In this document: piece by piece, positions 51,798 to 59,886 of the stretch | Numbering within the stretch: position 1 is the first letter of the stretch | Layout of the letters: each line of letters starts with the position of its first letter | DNA from: Paraburkholderia tropica | GTDB lineage: Bacteria > Pseudomonadota > Gammaproteobacteria > Burkholderiales > Burkholderiaceae | DNA: 64,000 nt | Direction: 5' to 3' | Assembly (NCBI RefSeq): GCF_900109265.1 | Contig: NZ_FNZM01000020.1 | Coordinates: 62,001-126,000, forward strand | The notes under the pieces: generated by a model | Databases searched by the model: none | Seen by the model: the letters and a program-made list of their open reading frames with translations, nothing else | What the model was told of the DNA's origin: nothing | Translations under genes and position numbers: made by a program

Positions 51798-53171
51798 ATG
51801 ACCAAGAAAGTTTATGTAAAGACGTTTGGCTGCCAGATGAACGAGTACGACTCCGACAAAATGGTCGACGTACTCGGCGCCGCTGAAGGCCTCGTGAAAA
51901 CCGACACGCCCGAAGACGCGGACGTGATCCTGTTCAACACCTGCTCGGTGCGCGAAAAGGCCCAGGAAAAAGTCTTTTCCGACCTCGGCCGCGTGCGCGA
52001 ACTGAAGGAAGCGAACCCGAATCTGTTGATCGGCGTGGGCGGTTGCGTGGCGAGCCAGGAAGGCGCGGCCATCGTCCAGCGCGCGCCGTATGTCGATCTG
52101 GTGTTCGGTCCGCAAACGCTGCACCGCCTGCCGCAGATGATCGACGCGCGCCGCGCCTCGGGCCGCGCGCAGGTCGACATCACCTTCCCCGAAATCGAGA
52201 AGTTCGACCATCTGCCGCCCGCGCGCGTGGAAGGCCCGAGCGCATTCGTCTCGATCATGGAAGGCTGCTCGAAATATTGCAGCTACTGCGTCGTGCCCTA
52301 CACGCGCGGCGACGAAGTCTCGCGTCCGCTCGACGACGTGCTCACCGAAGTCGCCGGTCTCGCCGACCAGGGCGTGCGCGAAGTCACGCTGCTCGGCCAG
52401 AACGTCAACGCCTATCGCGGCCAGCTCACGCAAGGCGCGAGCGAAATCGCCGACTTCGCCACGCTGATCGAATACGTCGCCGACATCCCGGGCATCGAGC
52501 GCATTCGCTACACGACCTCGCATCCGAAGGAATTCACGCAGCGCCTGATCGACACCTACGCGAAGGTGCCGAAGCTCGTGAACCACCTGCATCTGCCCGT
52601 GCAGCACGGCTCCGACCGCGTGCTGATGGCGATGAAGCGCGGCTACACCGTGCTCGAATACAAGTCGGTGATCCGCAAGCTGCGCGCGATCCGCCCCGAC
52701 CTCTCGCTCTCGACCGACATCATCGTCGGCTTCCCGGGCGAGACCGAGGAAGATTTCGAAAAGACCATGAAGCTCGTCGAAGAGATGAGCTACGACACGA
52801 GCTTCTCGTTCATCTACAGTCCGCGTCCGGGCACGCCCGCCGCGAACCTGGAAGACGACACGCCGCGCGAAGTGAAGCTCAAGCGTCTGCAACATCTGCA
52901 GGCGACGATCGAAGAAAACGTGCAGCGCATCAGCCAGTCGATGGTCGGACGCGTCGAGCGCATTCTGGTCGAAGGTCCGTCGCGCAAGGATCCGAGCGAA
53001 CTGTCGGGCCGCACGGAAAACAACCGTGTGGTGAACTTCCCGGCGCCGCTCGCTTCGCACGCACGCCTGATCGGCCAGATGATCGACGTGAAGATCAACC
53101 ACGCGTACCCGCACTCGCTGCGCGGCGAGCTGGTGCTCGCGCACGAGGGCAATTCGGCGCTGTCGCACTAA
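51798..53171 (+). CDS. miaB: tRNA-2-methylthio-N6-dimethylallyladenosine synthase
   Basis: A radical SAM methylthiotransferase that adds the methylthio group to i6A37 of tRNAs. The 457 residues hold an N-terminal MTTase domain with three Cys (FGCQMNEYD, NTCSVRE, GGCVAS), the radical SAM cluster CSKYCSYCVVPY (C-x3-C-x2-C), and a C-terminal TRAM domain. Start at 51798 (MTKKVYVKTF). It leads the miaB-phoH-ybeY run typical of proteobacteria. Confidence 0.97.
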   Translation: MTKKVYVKTFGCQMNEYDSDKMVDVLGAAEGLVKTDTPEDADVILFNTCSVREKAQEKVFSDLGRVRELKEANPNLLIGVGGCVASQEGAAIVQRAPYVDLVFGPQTLHRLPQMIDARRASGRAQVDITFPEIEKFDHLPPARVEGPSAFVSIMEGCSKYCSYCVVPYTRGDEVSRPLDDVLTEVAGLADQGVREVTLLGQNVNAYRGQLTQGASEIADFATLIEYVADIPGIERIRYTTSHPKEFTQRLIDTYAKVPKLVNHLHLPVQHGSDRVLMAMKRGYTVLEYKSVIRKLRAIRPDLSLSTDIIVGFPGETEEDFEKTMKLVEEMSYDTSFSFIYSPRPGTPAANLEDDTPREVKLKRLQHLQATIEENVQRISQSMVGRVERILVEGPSRKDPSELSGRTENNRVVNFPAPLASHARLIGQMIDVKINHAYPHSLRGELVLAHEGNSALSH

Positions 53172-53228
53172 ATCGCCATCCGGCACCTGCAGCGCGCCAC
53201 TCACGGAACACGGGAGTTCAGAGACACC

Positions 53229-54332
53229 TTGAAGCCGAATCAGCAGCATCTGGAATTCACCGCGCCGCACGACGACAACGCGCGGCTCGCCAACCTCTGC
53301 GGCCCGCTCGACGAAAATCTGCGGCAGATCGAGCAGGCGCTCGACGTGACGCTCGCACGGCGCGGCCATCGGATTTCGATTCGCGGCCGCGGCGCGAAGC
53401 TCGCGCTCACCGCGCTCGAAAACTTCTACAACAAGGCACGCGATCCGCTTTCCGTCGACGACATCCAGCTCGCGCTGGTCGAGGCGCGCCATCTGGCGAG
53501 CCGCGCGAATGCGCGCGCGAACGGTAACGGCGGGAATGGCGGCAACGGCAAGTCCGACGACGGCGCGGAACTCGATCCGCGTTTTCGCGGCGATCCCGAC
53601 CATCCGTTCGACGAACCGGCGCGCGACGATATCGACGTCGAAGAGCAAGGTCCGAAGCTCTACACGCGTCGCGCCGACCTGCGCGGCCGCACGCCAGCGC
53701 AGCGCGAGTACCTGAAGCAGATCATCTCGCACGACGTGACCTTCGGCATCGGGCCGGCGGGCACGGGCAAGACCTATCTCGCGGTGGCCTGCGCGGTCGA
53801 CGCGCTCGAACGCGATCAGGTCAAGCGCATCGTGCTGACGCGCCCGGCCGTCGAAGCGGGCGAGCGCCTGGGCTTCCTGCCCGGCGATCTCGCGCAGAAG
53901 GTCGATCCGTATCTGCGCCCGCTCTACGACGCGCTCTACGATCTGCTCGGCTTCGACAAGACGGCGAAGATGTTCGAGCGCCAGATGATCGAAATCGCGC
54001 CGCTCGCGTACATGCGCGGCCGCACGCTCAATCACGCGTTCATCATCCTCGACGAGGCGCAGAACACCACGCCCGAGCAGATGAAGATGTTCCTCACGCG
54101 TATCGGCTTCGGCTCGAAGGCGGTCGTGACCGGCGACACCACCCAGGTGGACTTGCCGCGCGGCCACAAGAGCGGGCTGATCGAGGCGCAGCATGTGCTC
54201 GCGAACGTGCGCGGCATCGCCGTCACGCACTTCACGAGCGCGGACGTGGTGCGTCATCCGCTCGTCGCGCGTATCGTCGAGGCTTACGACGCGCATTCGA
54301 AGAAGGACGACAGCGGCGCCGACGCACGCTGA
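53229..54332 (+). CDS. ybeZ: PhoH-like ATPase (YbeZ)
   Basis: A P-loop ATPase that pairs with the endoribonuclease YbeY in rRNA maturation. The 367-residue protein has an N-terminal region of about 120 residues with a KH-like piece, then the PhoH core with Walker A GPAGTGKT at 175-182, ILTRPAVEAGERLGFLPGDL, and Walker B FIILDEAQNTTP. The start codon is TTG, with GGGAG 12 bases ahead. An in-frame Asn/Gly-rich linker (NARANGNGGNGGNG) lies near residue 95. It precedes ybeY by 29 bp. Confidence 0.93.
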   Translation: MKPNQQHLEFTAPHDDNARLANLCGPLDENLRQIEQALDVTLARRGHRISIRGRGAKLALTALENFYNKARDPLSVDDIQLALVEARHLASRANARANGNGGNGGNGKSDDGAELDPRFRGDPDHPFDEPARDDIDVEEQGPKLYTRRADLRGRTPAQREYLKQIISHDVTFGIGPAGTGKTYLAVACAVDALERDQVKRIVLTRPAVEAGERLGFLPGDLAQKVDPYLRPLYDALYDLLGFDKTAKMFERQMIEIAPLAYMRGRTLNHAFIILDEAQNTTPEQMKMFLTRIGFGSKAVVTGDTTQVDLPRGHKSGLIEAQHVLANVRGIAVTHFTSADVVRHPLVARIVEAYDAHSKKDDSGADAR

Positions 54333-54361
54333 TCAGTGCTGAATCCGATCGACAGCTCAAC

Positions 54362-54823
54362 ATGTCCCGCGCACCGAAACTCAAACTGAACCTTCAGTTC
54401 CCCGCCGCGAAGGCGTTTCCCGAGCACAAGGCCGCGCTGCCGCGCGCGACCGTGGCGGCCTGGGTGAAGGCGGCGCTGTTCGCCGACGCGGAGCTGACCG
54501 TGCGCTTCGTCGACGCCGAGGAAGGCCGCACGCTCAACCGCAGCTATCGCGGCAAGGACTACGCGACCAACGTCCTCACCTTCGCCTACGCGGAGAGCGA
54601 GGACGACCCGGTCACGGGCGACCTGATCCTCTGCTGCCCGGTGGTGGAAAAGGAAGCCGCCGAGCAGAACAAGCCGCTCGCCGCGCACTACGCGCATCTG
54701 CTGGTGCACGGCGCGCTGCATGCGCAAGGCTACGATCACGAGGACGACGCCGAAGCCGAAGAGATGGAAGGCATCGAGACCGAAGTCCTCAACTCGCTCG
54801 GTTTTCCCGATCCGTACAAATAA
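54362..54823 (+). CDS. ybeY: Endoribonuclease YbeY
   Basis: A single-strand metallo-endoribonuclease for 16S rRNA 3' maturation and ribosome quality control. The 153 residues carry the three-His zinc site: HGALHAQGYDH (H-x3-H-x5-H, mature positions near 120-130). The substrate core has NRSYRGKDYATNVLTF. It follows phoH. Confidence 0.96.
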   Translation: MSRAPKLKLNLQFPAAKAFPEHKAALPRATVAAWVKAALFADAELTVRFVDAEEGRTLNRSYRGKDYATNVLTFAYAESEDDPVTGDLILCCPVVEKEAAEQNKPLAAHYAHLLVHGALHAQGYDHEDDAEAEEMEGIETEVLNSLGFPDPYK

Positions 54824-54859
54824 GGACCTCCACGCGCCGCGCACCGCGCGCCCTCCGCC

Positions 54860-55564
54860 ATGAACGACAAGAGCACGCCCGCCTTCGACGCCCCCTCCGC
54901 GCAACCTCAGTCGGAGGGCGTCCCCGGCGCGCGTGATGCCGGCGTTGCGGCCTGCCCCGGCTATCCGCCCGCGCTCGGCGATCCGCGCCTGCTCACCGAA
55001 GACGATCTGCGCGCCTCGCTCGACTGCACGCTGCGCGACTGGGACCGCGAAAGCGACCTCTGGCTGTTCGGCTATGGCTCGCTGATCTGGAACCCCGGCC
55101 TGCCGACCGTCGAGAACGTGCGCTCGCGCGTGCATGGCTACCATCGCGGCCTGTATCTGTGGTCGCGCGTGAATCGCGGCACGCCCGAGCAGCCGGGCCT
55201 CGTGCTCGCGCTCGACCGCGGCGGTTCGTGCGCGGGTGTGGCGTTCCGCCTCGCGGCCGAAGGCGTGATGCCGCATCTGGAAGCGCTCTGGCGACGCGAA
55301 ATGCCGATGGGCTCGTACCGGCCCGCGTGGCTGCCGTGCGCGCTCGAAGACGGTCGGCGCGTCACCGCGCTCTCGTTCGTGATGCGCCGCGACGTACCCA
55401 CCTACACCGGCAAACTCGACGAAAACACCGTGCGCACCGTGTTCGGCTGCGCCACGGGCCGCTACGGCACGACGCTCGACTACGTGCGCCGCACCGTCGA
55501 CGCCCTGCGCGAGACGGGCATGCCCGACCGCGCGCTGGAGCGGCTGCTCGCGCGCTGCGCGTGA
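54860..55564 (+). CDS. chaC: Gamma-glutamylcyclotransferase, ChaC-like
   Basis: Cleaves glutathione to 5-oxoproline and Cys-Gly, in the ChaC subfamily. The 234 residues have FGYGSLIWNP (the substrate-binding GYGSL motif), CAGVAFRL, and the catalytic Glu in ALWRREMP. It has a low-complexity N-terminus of about 45 residues. Its position between ybeY and corC breaks the usual ybeZ-ybeY-ybeX order. Confidence 0.9.
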   Translation: MNDKSTPAFDAPSAQPQSEGVPGARDAGVAACPGYPPALGDPRLLTEDDLRASLDCTLRDWDRESDLWLFGYGSLIWNPGLPTVENVRSRVHGYHRGLYLWSRVNRGTPEQPGLVLALDRGGSCAGVAFRLAAEGVMPHLEALWRREMPMGSYRPAWLPCALEDGRRVTALSFVMRRDVPTYTGKLDENTVRTVFGCATGRYGTTLDYVRRTVDALRETGMPDRALERLLARCA

Positions 55565-55729
55565 GCCCCGTCCCCGAATCCTGAATTTCGTCCGACGCGC
55601 GATGGTGCCGCATCTGCGTTAGGATGGATGCGAAGGCGCGCCGCTTACACGGTGACGCCACGCGCATGTTGTATCCTTTCCCTTCCGCAACAGCGCGCCC
55701 GCCCTCCGAGGGCAGACGGGCGCACCACC

Positions 55730-56620
55730 ATGAACGACTCTTATCCCAGTCGAAGACAAGCCGACAAACCGCAGGAAAAGCGCTCGCTCCTCGAGCGTCT
55801 GACCGACTTCATCTCGCCCGAGCCCGACTCGCGCAGCGAGCTTCTCGAAATTCTCCAGGACGCGCACGCGCGTAATCTGATCGACGCCGATTCGCTTTCG
55901 ATGATCGAAGGCGTGTTCCAGGTGTCCGAGCTGTGCGCGCGCGACATCATGGTGCCGCGCGCCCAGATGGACGCGATCAACATCGCCGAGAGCCCGGACG
56001 AATTCATCCCGTACGTGCTGGACAAGGCGCACTCGCGCTATCCGGTCTACGAAGGCAATCGCGACAACGTGATCGGCGTGCTGCTCGCGAAGGATCTGCT
56101 GCGCTATTACGCCGAGGAGGAATTCGACGTGCGCGGCATGCTGCGCCCGGCCGTGTTCATCCCCGAGTCGAAGCGCCTGAACGTGCTGCTGCACGACTTC
56201 CGGCAGAACCGCAATCACATCGCCATCGTCGTGGACGAATACGGCGGCGTGGCCGGCCTGATCACGATCGAGGACGTGCTGGAGCAGATCGTCGGCGACA
56301 TCGAGGACGAATACGACTTCGACGAGGAAAGCGGCAACATCATCGCTTCGCCCGACGGCCGCTTCCGCGTGCGCGCGCTCACCGAACTCGTGCAGTTCAA
56401 CGAGGCGTTCGGCACCCATTTCCCCGATGAAGAAGTGGACACAATCGGCGGTTACGTGACGAATCATTTCGGCCACGTGCCGCATCGCGGCGAGAAGGTG
56501 CGTCTCGGCGACCTGATTTTCGAGGTGCTGCGCGCCGACGCCCGCCAGGTGCACATGCTGCTGGTGCGCCGCGACCCGCTCGCGGGCCAGCGCGAAGCCG
56601 CGCTGCAACCGCCGGCCTGA
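55730..56620 (+). CDS. corC: CorC/YbeX-type CBS-domain protein
   Basis: A 296-residue soluble protein with two CBS domains (about residues 66-190; CARDIMVPRAQMDAINIAE, VDEYGGVAGLITIEDVLEQI) and a C-terminal CorC_HlyC domain (RFRVRALTELVQFNEAF, VDTIGGYVTNHFGHVP). YbeX/CorC is linked to magnesium and cobalt handling and ribosome function. No membrane anchor. It precedes lnt in the conserved order. Start at 55730 (MNDSYPSRRQ). Confidence 0.93.
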   Translation: MNDSYPSRRQADKPQEKRSLLERLTDFISPEPDSRSELLEILQDAHARNLIDADSLSMIEGVFQVSELCARDIMVPRAQMDAINIAESPDEFIPYVLDKAHSRYPVYEGNRDNVIGVLLAKDLLRYYAEEEFDVRGMLRPAVFIPESKRLNVLLHDFRQNRNHIAIVVDEYGGVAGLITIEDVLEQIVGDIEDEYDFDEESGNIIASPDGRFRVRALTELVQFNEAFGTHFPDEEVDTIGGYVTNHFGHVPHRGEKVRLGDLIFEVLRADARQVHMLLVRRDPLAGQREAALQPPA

Positions 56621-56876
56621 GCCAGCGGCGTCACGCCACACGCGTGACGCGCCGCGCCCGACCAGAACGCCGGCCTTCGCGCCGGCGTTTTGCTTGATCG
56701 TCGCCGAATTCGATCGCGCCCGAAATCCGGCGAAAGCTGCCGAAACCCGCGCACCCCGAAACCGACGCGCGAAAATGCTATCGTTGCGCACGCTGCACGC
56801 ACGCCGTGCCAGCGAACGTTTCCGGAACCCGCGCCTCGCGCGCCGCCCCAGCCGCACGGCTGACTCCCGCATATTC

Positions 56877-58619
56877 ATGGCTGAACCGATCGACTCCCGC
56901 TCGCGCAACGGCGCACCCGCCGCCGCCGCCGGCAAAGACAGCGCCGCACGCCGCGCGCTGCCCGCCTGGCACTACCTCGCCGCCGCCGCGCTGGGCGCGC
57001 TCAACACGCTGTCGTTCGCGCCGACGCCGCACGGCGGCTGGCTCGAAATCGCGATCTTCGCGGGCTTCTACTTCTGGCTCACGCGCACCACCGGCTGGAA
57101 AAGCGCGCTGTTCACGGGCTGGGCGTTCGGCTTCGGCAATTTCGTGACGGGCGTCTGGTGGCTCTACGTGAGCATGCATTTCTACGGCGGCATGCCCGCC
57201 GTGCTCGCGGGCGCGGCGCTCGTGCTGTTCTCGCTCTATCTGGGGCTGTATCCGGCGCTCGCGTCGCTCGTCTGGTCGTTCTGCGCCGGACATGCGCGCA
57301 ATGGACGCAGCAGCGGACGCAGCGGCGATCTGCCGTTCTCGCCCACGTGGCACGGCGCCTTTGCGTTCGCCAGCGCGTGGGCGCTCGGCGAATGGGCGCG
57401 CGGCTACGTTTTCACGGGCTTCCCTTGGCTCTCCAGCGGCTACGCGCAGGTGGACGGCCCGCTCGCGGGCTTCGCGCCGATCGTCGGCGTGTACGGCGTG
57501 GGCTGGGTGCTGGCGCTCGTCGCGGCGCTGGTCGTGCAGGCGCTCGTGCGCGCGGTCGGGCGTCGGCAGGCGCCGAAGCATGATGTCGCGGATGCAAGCG
57601 GCAACGCGCATGCGGCATCGAAGTCAGCATCGACGTCAGCATCGACGTCGGCGTTCGCGGTGCCTGCGGTGGCCGCTGTCGCCGTCATCGTCGCGGGTCT
57701 GCTGCTGCCGCTCGTGCCATGGACGCATCCGGCCAACGCGCCGCTCAACGTGCGCCTGCTGCAAGGCAACGTGAAGCAGGAAATGAAGTTTTCCGAGTCC
57801 GGCATGATGGACGCGCTCAACGAGTTCCAGAAACTCATCACCGAAAAGCCCGCCGATCTCGTCGTCACGCCCGAAACGGCGGTGCCGCTGCTGGTGCAGC
57901 AGGTACCGGAGAAGTTCGGCCGCGACATCCGCGCGTTCGCGGACACGACCGGCACGGCGATCCTGTTCGGCGCCGTGGGCGCGACCATCACGCCCGACGG
58001 CCGCGTAACCGACTACACCAACAGCCTGTTCGGCATCACGCCGGGCCAGAACGGTCTGTACCGCTACGACAAGCATCACCTCGTGCCGTTCGGCGAGTTC
58101 GTGCCGTGGGGCTTCCGCTGGTTCGTCAACCTGATGAACATCCCGCTCGGCGACTTCGCGCGCGGCGCGCCCGTGCAGCCGCCGTTCCTCGTGCACAACC
58201 AGCCGGTCGCCGTCGATATCTGCTACGAGGATATTTTCGGCGAGGAAATCGCGCGCACCGTGCGCGAGAACCCGGTTTCGCCGGGCATTCTCATCAACTC
58301 GACGAATCTCGCGTGGTTCGGCGACACCATCGCGCTCGACCAGCATCTGCAGATCGCGCGCATGCGCTCGCTCGAAACCGGCCGCCCGATGCTGCGCGCG
58401 ACCAATACCGGCGCGACCGCCGCGATCGACGCGCACGGCAAGGTGATCGCGCGCCTGCCCACCTTCACGGCGGGTTCGCTCGACGTGCGCGTGGAAGGCA
58501 CGAGCGGTTTCACGCCCTACGTGACGAGCGGCAACAACACGGTGATCGCGCTTTCGCTGCTGTTGCTGGCGTTCGGATTCGCGTTCGGACCGGGACGGCC
58601 GGGGCGCAAGAAGGCGTGA
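56877..58619 (+). CDS. lnt: Apolipoprotein N-acyltransferase
   Basis: Adds the third acyl chain to the N-terminal Cys of lipoproteins in the inner membrane. The 580-residue protein has six to eight membrane helices at the start and a periplasmic nitrilase-like domain with triad Glu333 (TPETAVP), Lys399 (YDKHHLVPFGEF) and Cys449 (VDICYEDIFG). Between the membrane part and the nitrilase domain is an Ala/Ser/Thr stretch encoded by three 12-bp units (57615-57650). Start at 56877 (MAEPIDSRSR). Confidence 0.95.
   Translation: MAEPIDSRSRNGAPAAAAGKDSAARRALPAWHYLAAAALGALNTLSFAPTPHGGWLEIAIFAGFYFWLTRTTGWKSALFTGWAFGFGNFVTGVWWLYVSMHFYGGMPAVLAGAALVLFSLYLGLYPALASLVWSFCAGHARNGRSSGRSGDLPFSPTWHGAFAFASAWALGEWARGYVFTGFPWLSSGYAQVDGPLAGFAPIVGVYGVGWVLALVAALVVQALVRAVGRRQAPKHDVADASGNAHAASKSASTSASTSAFAVPAVAAVAVIVAGLLLPLVPWTHPANAPLNVRLLQGNVKQEMKFSESGMMDALNEFQKLITEKPADLVVTPETAVPLLVQQVPEKFGRDIRAFADTTGTAILFGAVGATITPDGRVTDYTNSLFGITPGQNGLYRYDKHHLVPFGEFVPWGFRWFVNLMNIPLGDFARGAPVQPPFLVHNQPVAVDICYEDIFGEEIARTVRENPVSPGILINSTNLAWFGDTIALDQHLQIARMRSLETGRPMLRATNTGATAAIDAHGKVIARLPTFTAGSLDVRVEGTSGFTPYVTSGNNTVIALSLLLLAFGFAFGPGRPGRKKA
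57615..57650 (+). repeat. 12-bp in-frame tandem repeat within lnt
   Basis: GCATCGAAGTCA, GCATCGACGTCA and GCATCGACGTCG (57615-57626, 57627-57638, 57639-57650) encode a Ser/Thr/Ala run at residues about 247-258, in a linker of Lnt. Confidence 0.85.
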
Positions 58620-58700
58620 CGGCGCATCGCTGAACAGGCCCGATCGCCATGCCGAAGCCGGTCCAGGTCTCAACGCCCCGGCAATCCGGTAAAATTCAGC

Positions 58701-58726
58701 GTTTTAGCACCAGGTTTTAGCACCAG
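58701..58726. repeat. Perfect 13-bp duplication upstream of glyQ
   Basis: GTTTTAGCACCAG occurs twice in direct succession (58701-58713, 58714-58726), just downstream of an AT-rich TAAAAT (58690-58695) that could be a -10 element, and about 140 bp before glyQ. Confidence 0.85.
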
Positions 58727-58862
58727 GCGCCTCCAGGCCGGGGCCGCAACCCGCGAAGGGCGAGCGGCGGCGCATGTCGCCGCGCACCGCCCGCCGCGGG
58801 CTCGCCAGGCCGCCAACCGCCGGAGCCCGCGCCTCCCGCCCTAAAAGACACTGCAGGCACAC

Positions 58863-59870
58863 ATGCTCACGTTTCAGCAAATCATCCTGACGCTCCAGTC
58901 TTACTGGGACAAGCAGGGCTGCGCGCTGCTCCAGCCGATCGACATGGAAGTCGGCGCCGGCACCTCGCACGTCCACACCTTCCTGCGCGCGATCGGCCCC
59001 GAGCCGTGGCGCGCGGCCTACGTGCAGCCGTCGCGCCGCCCGAAGGACGGCCGCTACGGCGAGAACCCGAACCGCCTGCAGCACTACTATCAGTATCAAG
59101 TGGTGCTCAAGCCCGCGCCGGAAAACATCCTCGACCTGTACCTCGGCTCGCTCGAAGCGCTCGGCTTCGACCTGAAGCAGAACGACGTGCGCTTCGTGGA
59201 AGACGACTGGGAGAACCCCACGCTCGGCGCCTGGGGCCTCGGCTGGGAAGTCTGGCTCAACGGCATGGAAGTCACGCAGTTCACCTACTTCCAGCAGGTG
59301 GGCGGCATCGACTGCAAGCCGGTGCTCGGCGAAATCACCTACGGTCTCGAACGCCTCGCGATGTATCTGCAGAAGGTCGAGAACGTCTACGACCTCGTCT
59401 GGACCGAGTGGGAAGAACAAGGCCCGAACGGCCCCGAGATCCGCCGCCTCACGTATGGCGACGTCTATCACCAGAACGAGGTCGAGCAATCGACCTATAA
59501 CTTCGAGCACGCGAACGTCGACCTGCTGTTCACGTTCTTCAACGCGTACGAAAGCGAAGCGAAGCGCATGATGGAACATCAGCTCGCGCTGCCCGCCTAC
59601 GAACTCGTGCTCAAGGCCGGCCACACCTTCAACCTGCTCGACGCGCGCGGCGCGATCTCCGTGACGGAGCGCGCGGCGTACATCGGCCGCATTCGCGCGC
59701 TGTCGCGCAACGTGGCGCAGTCGTACTACGAATCGCGCGAAAAGCTCGGCTTCCCGATGCTCGGCAATCCGGTGCACGGCGTGCCCGGCCTGACCACCGA
59801 CGAACAGGACGCCGCGATGCCCGCCTGGGCGCCGCCGCTGAAGGTCGAACGCAAGTTCGCCGAGGAATGA
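58863..59870 (+). CDS. glyQ: Glycine-tRNA ligase alpha subunit
   Basis: Catalytic subunit of the bacterial alpha2-beta2 glycyl-tRNA synthetase. The 335 residues begin MLTFQQIILTLQSYWDKQGCALLQPIDMEVGAGTS and include VQPSRRPKDGRYGENPNRLQHYYQYQVVLKP, both highly conserved. It is followed by glyS after 16 bp. Confidence 0.97.
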   Translation: MLTFQQIILTLQSYWDKQGCALLQPIDMEVGAGTSHVHTFLRAIGPEPWRAAYVQPSRRPKDGRYGENPNRLQHYYQYQVVLKPAPENILDLYLGSLEALGFDLKQNDVRFVEDDWENPTLGAWGLGWEVWLNGMEVTQFTYFQQVGGIDCKPVLGEITYGLERLAMYLQKVENVYDLVWTEWEEQGPNGPEIRRLTYGDVYHQNEVEQSTYNFEHANVDLLFTFFNAYESEAKRMMEHQLALPAYELVLKAGHTFNLLDARGAISVTERAAYIGRIRALSRNVAQSYYESREKLGFPMLGNPVHGVPGLTTDEQDAAMPAWAPPLKVERKFAEE

Positions 59871-59886
59871 CCGGATCTCCAGAACA

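Noticed and set aside
51750..54296. An 848-codon minus-strand frame opposite miaB and phoH
   Set aside because: Antisense to conserved genes with complete motifs, and with Arg/Val/Asp-rich composition typical of a shadow frame.
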